DNA from: JACOMY01 sp046233115
GTDB taxonomy: Bacteria > Pseudomonadota > Alphaproteobacteria > Kiloniellales > JACOMY01
Assembly: GCA_046233115.1 (NCBI GenBank)
Contig: JBJXHM010000003.1
Span: 62,001-126,000, forward strand
DNA: 64,000 nucleotides
Direction of reading: 5' to 3'
In this document: piece by piece, positions 57,604 through 64,000 of the stretch
How positions within the stretch are numbered: position 1 is the stretch's first letter
Layout: the number at the start of each line of letters is the position of its first letter
Translations under genes and position numbers: made by a program
Notes under the pieces: model-generated
What the model saw: the letters and a program-made list of their open reading frames with translations, nothing else
Database searches by the model: none
What the model was told of the DNA's origin: nothing

Positions 57604-59136
57604 CTAGAGCGGAATGTTGTCGTGCTTCCTGAAGGGCTCGTCGGTCTTCTTGTCCTTCAGGGCGGCAAAGGCACGGCTGACCCGACGGCGGGTGCTGTGC
57701 GGCATGATCACCTCGTCGACGAAGCCGCGCTCGGCGGCGACGAAGGGATTGGCGAAGCGGTCCTCGTAGTCCTTGGTGCGTGCCGCGATCTTCTCCTTGT
57801 CACCCAGTTCGGAGCGATAAAGGATCTCGACCGCGCCCTTGGCGCCCATCACCGCGATCTCGGCCGAGGGCCAGGCGTAGTTCACGTCGGCGCCGATGTG
57901 CTGCGAGGCCATGACGTCGTAGGCGCCGCCGTAGGCCTTGCGGGTGATCACCGTCACCATCGGCACGGTAGCCTGGGCATAGGCGAACAGCAGCTTGGCA
58001 CCGTGCTTGATGACGCCGCCGTACTCCTGCGCCGTGCCTGGCAGGAAGCCCGGCACGTCGACGAAGGTGAGGATCGGGATGTTGAAGGCGTCGCAGAAGC
58101 GCACGAAGCGCGCGGCCTTGCGGCTGGAGTCGATGTCCAGACAGCCGGCCAGCACCATCGGCTGGTTGGCCACCACGCCGACGGTCGAGCCCTCGAGGCG
58201 GACGAAGCCGGTCAGGATGTTGCGGGCGAAGGCCGGCTGGATCTCGAAGAAGTCGCCGTTGTCGGCCACTTTCCGGATCAGCTCGTGCATGTCGTAGGGC
58301 TGGTTGGCGTTGGGCGGCACCAGGGTGTCGAGGCTGAGCTCGACCCGGTCGGGATCGTCCAGCAGCGGCAGCTCCGGCGGATCCTGGCGTGCCGAGAGCG
58401 GCAGGAAGTCGACCAGGCGGCGCACCTGCGCCAACGCCTCCACGTCGTTCTCGAAGGCCAGGTCCGCGACCGAGGATTTGGAGGTGTGGGTCTTGGCCCC
58501 GCCCAGCTCCTCGGCCGTGACGATCTCGTTGGTGACCGTCTTCACCACGTCGGGGCCGGTGACGAACATGTAGGAGCTGTCCTTCACCATGAAGATGAAG
58601 TCGGTCATGGCCGGCGAGTAGACCGCGCCGCCGGCACAGGGCCCCATGATGACGGAGATCTGCGGCACCACGCCCGAGGCGCGCACGTTGCGCTTGAAGA
58701 CCTCGGCATAGCCGGCGAGCGAGGCCACGCCCTCCTGGATGCGGGCACCGCCGGAATCGTTCAGCCCGATGATCGGCGCACCGTTCTGCACCGCCTTGTC
58801 CATGATCTTGCATATCTTCTGGGCGTGGGTCTCGGAGAGCGAGCCACCGAAGACGGTGAAGTCCTGGCTGAAGACATAGACCAGGCGGCCGTTGATCGTG
58901 CCCCAGCCGGTCACCACGCCGTCGCCGGAGACGGTCTGCTCACCCATGCCGAAATCCTGGCAGCGGTGACTGACGAAGGTGTCGTATTCCTCGAAGGAGC
59001 CCTCGTCGAGCAGCAGCTCCAGCCGCTCGCGCGCGGTGAGCTTGCCCTTGGCATGCTGCGCGTCGATGCGGCGCTGACCGCCACCCAGGCGAGCCTCGTC
59101 GCGACGCTGCTGCAGCTTTTCCAGAATTTCCTGCAT
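57604..59136 (-). CDS. pccB: Propionyl-CoA carboxylase beta subunit
   Basis: 510 residues, carboxyltransferase of the acyl-CoA carboxylase type. Seen: LNDSGGARIQEGVASLAGY (about 122), GPCAGGAVYSPAMTDFIFMV (oxyanion region, about 165), FLPGTAQEYGGVIKHGAKLLFAYA region (about 365-390) and ITRKAYGGAYDVM (about 400). It transfers carboxylate from biotin on PccA to propionyl-CoA. It follows bioY by 10 bp; an operon bioY-pccB-pccA-mutase is evident. Confidence 0.96.
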   Translation of the reverse strand: MQEILEKLQQRRDEARLGGGQRRIDAQHAKGKLTARERLELLLDEGSFEEYDTFVSHRCQDFGMGEQTVSGDGVVTGWGTINGRLVYVFSQDFTVFGGSLSETHAQKICKIMDKAVQNGAPIIGLNDSGGARIQEGVASLAGYAEVFKRNVRASGVVPQISVIMGPCAGGAVYSPAMTDFIFMVKDSSYMFVTGPDVVKTVTNEIVTAEELGGAKTHTSKSSVADLAFENDVEALAQVRRLVDFLPLSARQDPPELPLLDDPDRVELSLDTLVPPNANQPYDMHELIRKVADNGDFFEIQPAFARNILTGFVRLEGSTVGVVANQPMVLAGCLDIDSSRKAARFVRFCDAFNIPILTFVDVPGFLPGTAQEYGGVIKHGAKLLFAYAQATVPMVTVITRKAYGGAYDVMASQHIGADVNYAWPSAEIAVMGAKGAVEILYRSELGDKEKIAARTKDYEDRFANPFVAAERGFVDEVIMPHSTRRRVSRAFAALKDKKTDEPFRKHDNIPL

Positions 59137-59146
59137 GGAGATGACC

Positions 59147-59707
59147 TCAGATCTTGGAAGCGCGGAACAGAGCGGCCGCGGCGAGTCCGGCGAGTGCCGC
59201 CTTCACCAGATCGCCCAGCACGAAGGGATAGAGCCCCCAGGCCAGCAGCGGCTGGTCGAAACCCAGCACCAGGCCGAGCTGCAGCAGGCCGGTCGGATAG
59301 ACCAGCAGCGCGCCGGTGAGCGAGACCGCCAGGCAGCCGAACAGCCCCCGGGTCCAGCCGCGGTCGCGGGCCCAGCCGCAGAAGCCGGCGGCGATGAGGA
59401 AGCCGACAAGATAGCCGCCGGTCGGCCCGATCAGCACGCCCGGTCCACCGGCCCCGCCGGCGAAGAGCGGCAGGCCGGCCAGGCCGGCAGCCAGGAAGCC
59501 GGCGACCGCGGCCAGAGCGCCGGTGCGGCCAAGCGCCAGGCCGACACCGATCACTGCCAGGGTCTGCAGGGTCATCGGCACGGGATAGAAGGGCACCTCG
59601 ATCTGCGAGGCCGCGACCAAGGCGGCAATTCCGGCGAGGATGCCGGCAGCGCGGCGCAGGCTTGTGGCCGGGCGGCGGGTGTGTGTCGAGAGAGACTTTG
59701 CAAACAC
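59147..59707 (-). CDS. bioY: Biotin transporter substrate-binding S component
   Basis: 186 residues with about six membrane segments. BioY features: QIEVPFYPVPMTLQTLAVIGVGLALG (about 35-60) and PTGGYLVGFLIAAGF (about 95). BioY binds biotin and imports it alone or with an ECF energising module, which is not in the window. It heads the operon of the biotin-dependent carboxylase, so it supplies its cofactor. The GTG at 59707 lies inside the operator-like repeats; no better in-frame start is visible downstream before the first membrane segment. Confidence 0.9.
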   Translation of the reverse strand: MFAKSLSTHTRRPATSLRRAAGILAGIAALVAASQIEVPFYPVPMTLQTLAVIGVGLALGRTGALAAVAGFLAAGLAGLPLFAGGAGGPGVLIGPTGGYLVGFLIAAGFCGWARDRGWTRGLFGCLAVSLTGALLVYPTGLLQLGLVLGFDQPLLAWGLYPFVLGDLVKAALAGLAAAALFRASKI

Positions 59708-59713
59708 TTTGCA
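59695..59713 (-). promoter_or_regulatory. Putative ScfR operator at the bioY-pcc operon start
   Basis: ACTTTGCA occurs twice, at 59695-59702 and 59706-59713, 11 bp apart (one helical turn); the first is part of TTTGCAAA. ScfR/PccR regulators bind paired TTTGCAAA elements upstream of pcc genes. The repeats overlap the bioY start codon, which suits a repressor. The assignment is by motif and context. Confidence 0.55.
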
Positions 59714-59859
59714 TCCTCCGCAGCGTGCCTTGGTTTCGCAGGCTTGCCTTTCCCGGCGGCCGCTTCATTGCGGTTACATGGCCGGCGCCTGCTTGATGGC
59801 GCCCCTTTGCCATTGAACGCGGCGCAGGAAAAGGGCTAGACAGGCGTAGATGCAATCAT

Positions 59860-59887
59860 TTGCGAATTGCGTATTGCAAACTGCAAA
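59860..59887 (+). promoter_or_regulatory. Four tandem TTGCAAA-like heptamers before scfR
   Basis: TTGCGAA, TTGCGTA, TTGCAAA and CTGCAAA follow each other without gap just upstream of the scfR ATG (59902). They match the core of ScfR/PccR sites, and suggest autoregulation by cooperative binding. Confidence 0.5.
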
Positions 59888-59901
59888 ATAGCGAACAGAC
59901 G

Positions 59902-61320
59902 ATGCAAGGACGTAAACTCTTCGCCGGTGCCAAGCTGCGCAACCTGCGTCAGGCAGAGGGCCTGACCCAGCGCGCCTTCGCCGACCGGCTGGGTCTCTCC
60001 ACCAGCTATCTGAACCAGATCGAGAACAACCAGCGGCCGGTCTCGGCGGCGGTGATCCTGGCCCTGGTCGACGCCTTCAACATCGACGTCGCGCGCTTCG
60101 CCGCCGACGAGGGCGAGCGCATCGCCGCCGACCTGCACGAGGCGCTGGTCGATCCCCTCTTCGACGACCGCCGCCCCTCGCGGCAGGAGCTGAAGATGGC
60201 GATCTCCAACACCCCCGACTTCGCCCAGGCCTTCCTGCTGCTGCATCGCGCCTACCAGAACTCCAAGGAACGTCTGGCCTCCTTGAACGACGTGTTGCAG
60301 CAGGAGGCGGTGGCGACCGCCCCCCTGCCCTACGAGGAGGTGCGCGACTTCTTCCACTACAACGACAACTACGTCGACTGGCTCGACCGCGGCGCCGAAG
60401 CCCTGGCCAAGGAGATGGGGGTCGAGGGCGCCAACCACGCGGCCAAGGGGATCGAGCGGCTGGAGAGCCGGCACGGCATCCGCGTGGCGCTGGAGCGCGG
60501 CCGCATGGCCGGCGACCTCTTCCGTGCCTTCGACCCCGAGGCCCGGCAGCTCCGCATCAACGCCGACATGCCGCTCTCCAGCCAGAGCTTCCAGATCTGG
60601 CAGCAGATCGCGCTCTTGGAGGAGGAGGAGACCATCGAGGCGATCCTGAACGACGGCAAGTTCCGCAGCAAGGAGGCGCGCGCCATCGCCAAGATGGGGC
60701 TCGCCAACTTCTTCGCGGGGGCGGCGATCCTGCCCTACGGTCCCTTCCTGGAGGCGGCGCGCCGGCTACGCCACGACATCGAGCTCCTGGCCGACAGCTT
60801 CGGCGCCAGCCTGGAGCAGGTGGCCCACCGCCTCTCCACCCTGCAGCGGCCGGGCGCGCGCGGCGTGCCCTTCTTCTTCGTGCGGGTCGACCGCGCCGGC
60901 ACCATCACCAAGCGGCACAGCGCGACCCGCCTGCAGTTCGCCCGCTTCGGCGGCGCCTGCCCGCTCTGGGTGGTGCACCAGGCCTTCGAGCAGCCGGAGG
61001 AGATCGTGCGCCAGCTCGCCGAGACCCCGGACGGCGAGCGCTACGTCTGCCTGGCTCGCACCATCATCAAGCGCGGCGCCGGTTTCCGCGCCCCGATCCG
61101 GCGCTACGCCATCGCCCTGGGCTGCCCGGTCGGCTATGCCCGCGACCTGGTCTATGCCGACGACCTGGCGATCGAGCAGCCCGAGGCCTACGACCAGATC
61201 GGCATCTCCTGCCGCATCTGCGAGCGCAAGGCCTGCCCGCAGCGCTCGGTCCCGCCAATCGATCGCAAGATCTATATCGACCCGCGCAACCGCAAGGTCG
61301 TGCCCTTCGAGATCGAGTAG
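59902..61320 (+). CDS. scfR: ScfR/PccR-type short-chain acyl-CoA-responsive XRE regulator
   Basis: 472 residues from the ATG at 59902; the earlier TTG would translate through the repeat elements. The HTH is LRNLRQAEGLTQRAFADRLGLSTSYLNQIE (about 12-41). A long central domain follows, and the C-terminal part has a Cys cluster in ISCRICERKACPQR (about 440) preceded by LGCPVGYARDL. This is the architecture of ScfR proteins, which control propionyl-CoA carboxylase, isocitrate lyase or methylcitrate genes in response to acyl-CoA. It is divergent from bioY-pccB-pccA-mutase with operator-like repeats at both starts, so it should regulate propionate assimilation. Confidence 0.92.
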   Translation: MQGRKLFAGAKLRNLRQAEGLTQRAFADRLGLSTSYLNQIENNQRPVSAAVILALVDAFNIDVARFAADEGERIAADLHEALVDPLFDDRRPSRQELKMAISNTPDFAQAFLLLHRAYQNSKERLASLNDVLQQEAVATAPLPYEEVRDFFHYNDNYVDWLDRGAEALAKEMGVEGANHAAKGIERLESRHGIRVALERGRMAGDLFRAFDPEARQLRINADMPLSSQSFQIWQQIALLEEEETIEAILNDGKFRSKEARAIAKMGLANFFAGAAILPYGPFLEAARRLRHDIELLADSFGASLEQVAHRLSTLQRPGARGVPFFFVRVDRAGTITKRHSATRLQFARFGGACPLWVVHQAFEQPEEIVRQLAETPDGERYVCLARTIIKRGAGFRAPIRRYAIALGCPVGYARDLVYADDLAIEQPEAYDQIGISCRICERKACPQRSVPPIDRKIYIDPRNRKVVPFEIE

Positions 61321-61345
61321 GAGGGCCGCCTCGGTCTGCCCTCCT
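61319..61345 (+). terminator. Hairpin after scfR
   Basis: AGGAGGGC (61319-61326) and GCCCTCCT (61338-61345) form a perfect 8-bp stem directly after the scfR stop. No T-tract follows, so it may be a weak terminator or an mRNA-protecting hairpin. Confidence 0.4.
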
Positions 61346-61426
61346 CTGCGAGAAAGCTTGACTGGCTGACGCAATAGCCCGACTCTACCTCTAATTGTCC
61401 TTCGCGCGCAGAGGAAGCCTTGAGAC

Positions 61427-63109
61427 ATGGCCACGATTTATGGGACATCCGGCAAAGATACCCTCACCGGAACGGACCAACTGGACCTGATCTTCGGACT
61501 CAGCGCGGACGATAGCCTCTACGGCCTCTCCGGCGACGACAGCCTCTACGGCGGCAGGGGCTATGACCTGCTGCAGGGCGGGTCCGGGAACGACGCTCTG
61601 CATGGGATCGCGAGAAGCGGCCGGCCCGGTGACCTGCTGTTCGGCGGCGAGGGCTCGGATCGCCTCTACGGGGTGAGCGATCTCTTTGGCGACCAGGGCG
61701 ACGATCTCATCTACGGCACCGGCCGCCTCTCTTCCGACTCCATCTATTACGGCCCAATCATTGGAGCCAGTCGTGACGGAACGATCGAGGGTGGCGATGG
61801 CGATGACACGCTTCATGTCTCCCGTGCCGATTTTGGCCATTACGGCGACTACACATTCAAGTTCACCTTTGTGAACCGTCTCTACGGCGGTTCTGGCGAT
61901 GACACGATCTCCGGATCCGCAGGGAATAGCTTCTTCTTTGGCGGTTCTGGTAGTGATGTCTTGATCGCCAATTCAAAACCCTACGACGAATATTCGAACG
62001 TCAGGTTTTTTGGTGGCGATGGGGATGATTTGATCAAGATATACGGTTACGGCGCGGCACTGTCCGGAGACACCGGAGCCGACACGATCGTCGTCAACCA
62101 TCACGCCTCCGGGATGGTGGGGGAGGAAGGCACCGATACCCTCTTGGCTAACTCCGGCTTTGCTTCGCGCTTTTACGGCGGCGCGGCCAGCGACCTGCTG
62201 ATCGGCGGCTCGGGTAAGGCCGCGTCGATCTTTGGGCAGGGCGGCGAGGACACCTTCTTCGGCGGCGTCAACAACGACACGCTGTTCCGAGGCGGCGCGG
62301 CCGACGACAGCCTCTACGGTGGTGACGGCAACGACCGTGGACTGGCCGGCGACGGCGGGCGGGATCTCCTGTACGGCGGCAGCGGCGACGACAGTTCTCT
62401 CTTCGGCGGCACGGCAGACGACCGGATCTTCGGCGGTCACGGGCACGACGGCTCTCTCTTCGGCGGCGAGGGAGACGATCGGATCTTCGGCAGCCAGGGT
62501 AACGACAGCTTGCTGTTCGGTGGCAACGATGCCGACCGGCTCAACGGTTCCGTGGGCGACGACAGCTTCCTTTATGGCGACAGCGGACAGGACACCGCGC
62601 TGGGGAGCGCCGGACGGGATGCCTTCTTCTACGGCGGCAGCGGCGACGACAGCCTCTATGGCGGCAGCGGCGGCGATAGCCTGTTCTTCGGCGGGGCCGC
62701 CAGGGACTGGCTTGCCGGCGAGGCCGGCCAGGATGTCTCCTTCTACGGCGGCGGAAACGATGACAAGCTGTTCGGTGGCGTTGGCAACGACGCCTCCTTC
62801 TTCGGACAGGCCAAGGACGACACCGTCTCGGCCGGTGGCGGCAAGGATAGCTACCTCTTCGGTGGCGATGGCGACGATGTCGTCAGGGGCGGCCCCGGCA
62901 ATGATACCTTCCTCTACGGGGGAACCGGGATCGACAGGGTCTTCGGCGGCAGCGGCCACGACATTCTGAACGCCGCCTCGCAACGCGAGTTGCAGGCCGG
63001 CGACCTTTTCGACGGCGGCGCCGGCGTCGATACCCTGGTGCTGGGCAGCGGCGTCAGTCTGTCCACCGGCGTCACCCTCACCAGCATAGAGTTCATCGTC
63101 TACGGCTAG
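61427..63109 (+). CDS. RTX (hemolysin-type calcium-binding repeat) protein
   Basis: 560 residues, made almost entirely of calcium-binding RTX units, with no recognisable enzyme or adhesion domain. The N-terminus (YGTSGKDTLTGTDQLDLIFG) has no Sec signal. Units of GGxGxDxUx occur from about residue 25. From residue 232 to 497 they alternate strictly between nine and ten residues (see the repeat entry). The end, GVSLSTGVTLTSIEFIVYG, is a hydrophobic tail typical of type I secretion substrates. Proteins like this are exported by an ABC/HlyD/TolC system and fold on meeting calcium outside. No T1SS genes are in the window. It is followed by a strong terminator and a second RTX gene. Confidence 0.9.
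   Translation: MATIYGTSGKDTLTGTDQLDLIFGLSADDSLYGLSGDDSLYGGRGYDLLQGGSGNDALHGIARSGRPGDLLFGGEGSDRLYGVSDLFGDQGDDLIYGTGRLSSDSIYYGPIIGASRDGTIEGGDGDDTLHVSRADFGHYGDYTFKFTFVNRLYGGSGDDTISGSAGNSFFFGGSGSDVLIANSKPYDEYSNVRFFGGDGDDLIKIYGYGAALSGDTGADTIVVNHHASGMVGEEGTDTLLANSGFASRFYGGAASDLLIGGSGKAASIFGQGGEDTFFGGVNNDTLFRGGAADDSLYGGDGNDRGLAGDGGRDLLYGGSGDDSSLFGGTADDRIFGGHGHDGSLFGGEGDDRIFGSQGNDSLLFGGNDADRLNGSVGDDSFLYGDSGQDTALGSAGRDAFFYGGSGDDSLYGGSGGDSLFFGGAARDWLAGEAGQDVSFYGGGNDDKLFGGVGNDASFFGQAKDDTVSAGGGKDSYLFGGDGDDVVRGGPGNDTFLYGGTGIDRVFGGSGHDILNAASQRELQAGDLFDGGAGVDTLVLGSGVSLSTGVTLTSIEFIVYG
62120..62917 (+). repeat. 28 RTX units alternating 9 and 10 residues (57-bp super-period)
   Basis: Residues 232-497 of the RTX protein divide into 14 consecutive pairs of a nine-residue unit (for example GGTADDRIF, GGEGDDRIF, GGGNDDKLF) and a ten-residue unit (for example GGHGHDGSLF, GGSGGDSLFF, GGPGNDTFLY). 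The sum 14 x 19 = 266 residues fits exactly. The extra residue in the ten-unit adds a small, polar or aromatic residue before the closing hydrophobic/aromatic pair. Asp residues of the calcium site are kept in most units. Two consecutive nine-residue units normally make one beta-roll turn. Confidence 0.85.
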
Positions 63110-63185
63110 CCCACGCCGGTCCGTGGAGGCGATTGCACTCAATACTCTAAACAGACCGCGCTGGACTTGACCAAAGGGCGTTGCG

Positions 63186-63225
63186 AACAGCGGCCGTGAA
63201 GCATCAGGCTTTCACGGCCGCTGTT
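63186..63225 (+). terminator. Strong intrinsic terminator after the first RTX gene
   Basis: AACAGCGGCCGTGAA (63186-63200) and TTCACGGCCGCTGTT (63211-63225) make a perfect 15-bp stem with a 10-nt loop, followed by TTG; T residues close the stem. It separates the two RTX genes into different transcripts. The 230 bp between them otherwise hold the promoter region of the second gene (an AT-rich stretch near 63265-63295). Confidence 0.85.
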
Positions 63226-63339
63226 TTGTCGTCACTCTACATAGAGCGGGCCCGTAATGCGCATACAAATGACAAAATCTGGTTTATATTCTGTTGACCG
63301 CATCGACAGCCTAACCGGCAATAACGAGGGAGCGCGATC

Positions 63340-64000
63340 TTGGGAACCTTCACCGGAACCAACGGCAACGACAGCCTGACCGGCACCTCCGCTCCTGACT
63401 GGATCTTCGGCCTGTCGGGAGACGACACGCTCGCCGGCCTGTCGCAGCTCGACCACATCTATGGTGGACAGGGGGACGACACCCTCAACGACAATTCCGG
63501 GCTGAACCAGCTCTACGGCGGCAGCGGGATCGATTCCCTGTTCGGCAGCGGCAACCTCTTCGGCGGCAGCAGCGCGGACCGTCTCGAGCAGGCTGGAAAC
63601 CCGCTCGACCCCGCCAACCTGATCGGCGGCGACGGCAACGACTTCATCGTCACCTTCGTGACCGAGCGCAACTACCTCAGCGGCGGCAGCGGCGACGACA
63701 TTCTGATCGGCGGCCAGCGCGTCGCTGGCAACAGCGGCAATGACATCATCAACGGACAGCCCGGCAACGCCCAGTTCGAGGGTGGCGACGGCGACGACCG
63801 GATCAACGGCAACGAAGGTGCGCAGATTCTCCTGGGCGGGTCCGGCAGCGACCGGCTGATAGCCGGCTCCGGTGGGAATCTCCTGCTGGGCGGCGGGTCC
63901 GGCGACGACCTCCTCCTCCTCTTGGCGCCCCCGGCCGCCGGGCTCACCCTCGACGGCGGCGCCGGCGACGACACGCTCGGACTCTCTTTCGGCTCCTCCC
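63340..64000 (+). CDS. RTX protein, truncated by window edge
   Basis: Start TTG at 63340 with GAGGGAG upstream; the frame is open to the right edge (220 codons). It begins GTFTGTNGNDSLTGTSAPDWIFG, the same opening as the upstream RTX protein. Units such as GGQGDDTLN, GGSGIDSLF and GGSGSDRLI alternate with units that have lost the calcium-binding Asp (DNSGLNQLY, GNEGAQILL, AGSGGNLLL), mostly with nine residues in both. Its C-terminus is outside the window. It is likely another type I-secreted calcium-dependent protein. Confidence 0.88.
   Translation, partial: MGTFTGTNGNDSLTGTSAPDWIFGLSGDDTLAGLSQLDHIYGGQGDDTLNDNSGLNQLYGGSGIDSLFGSGNLFGGSSADRLEQAGNPLDPANLIGGDGNDFIVTFVTERNYLSGGSGDDILIGGQRVAGNSGNDIINGQPGNAQFEGGDGDDRINGNEGAQILLGGSGSDRLIAGSGGNLLLGGGSGDDLLLLLAPPAAGLTLDGGAGDDTLGLSFGSS

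Noticed and set aside
61427..63109. RTX repeats considered as a CRISPR-like or noncoding tandem array
   Set aside because: The repetition is at the protein level with a continuous open frame and calcium-binding motifs; DNA copies are not identical and no spacers of constant length occur.

Overview
The window is high-GC, gene-dense chromosomal DNA from an alphaproteobacterium, most likely a Rhodospirillales-like lineage. The inference rests on gene content: a split methionine synthase next to an ArsR/methylase-type SahR regulator, the ScfR–PccB–PccA–methylmalonyl-CoA mutase block, a short second-type GltX, class II DAHP synthase, ExoD, a FnrL/FixK-type box and a glutathione reductase. I see no IS element, prophage, CRISPR array or rRNA. 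One tRNA (Gln, UUG) is present. Both edges cut a gene: metH at the left and an RTX gene at the right.

Layout. (1) 1-4.9 kb, minus strand: a SAM-cycle operon sahR-metF-(degenerate homocysteine-methyltransferase paralogue)-metH1-metH2, with a SahR-like operator upstream. (2) 5.1-6.9 kb, plus: a DUF1348 gene and a cysteine-synthase-like gene, followed by a candidate FNR-type promoter driving one or two very small ORFs. (3) 6.9-11.0 kb: a ketopantoate-reductase-like/FAH/GcvT-like operon divergent from a LysR gene whose start lies inside a perfect dyad. (4) 11.0-19.3 kb, minus: a carbohydrate (CUT1) ABC importer followed by a D-apionate-lactonase-like protein, an HpaI-type aldolase and a 2-hydroxyacid dehydrogenase, apparently a lactone or branched sugar-acid catabolic operon. 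(5) 19.4-20.4 kb: tRNA-Gln and two small envelope proteins. (6) 20.7-26.7 kb: uvrA, an SDR without its catalytic Tyr, a BBE-type flavoprotein and a LysR regulator. (7) 26.8-34.4 kb, minus: hemolysin III family protein, then nadE-gltX-cysS-cimA-trmJ in one tight housekeeping operon. (8) 34.5-44.7 kb: class III cyclase, methyltransferases, a second BBE flavoprotein, aroG, a DsbA-like protein, exoD and gor. (9) 44.8-51.4 kb: chrA, gabD, two tandem secreted paralogues, a double cupin, a LysR/YciI divergent pair and a secreted unknown. (10) 51.4-61.3 kb: propionate assimilation (prpE, mutase, pccA, pccB, bioY) with the divergent regulator scfR; TTTGCAAA-like elements lie at all three promoters. (11) 61.4-64 kb: two RTX (hemolysin-type calcium-binding) proteins in tandem.

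Functional links. Methylmalonyl-CoA mutase and MetH both need cobalamin, and PccA needs biotin, which explains bioY in the operon; the epimerase is not in this window. MetF and MetH recycle homocysteine under SahR. The GcvT-like protein could deliver methyl groups to tetrahydrofolate, but that link is inference. The most unusual signals are the strict 9/10-residue alternation of the first RTX protein, the ABC/lactonase/aldolase/dehydrogenase catabolic operon, the zinc-ligand-less homocysteine methyltransferase paralogue in the met operon, and the FNR-type micro-operon.
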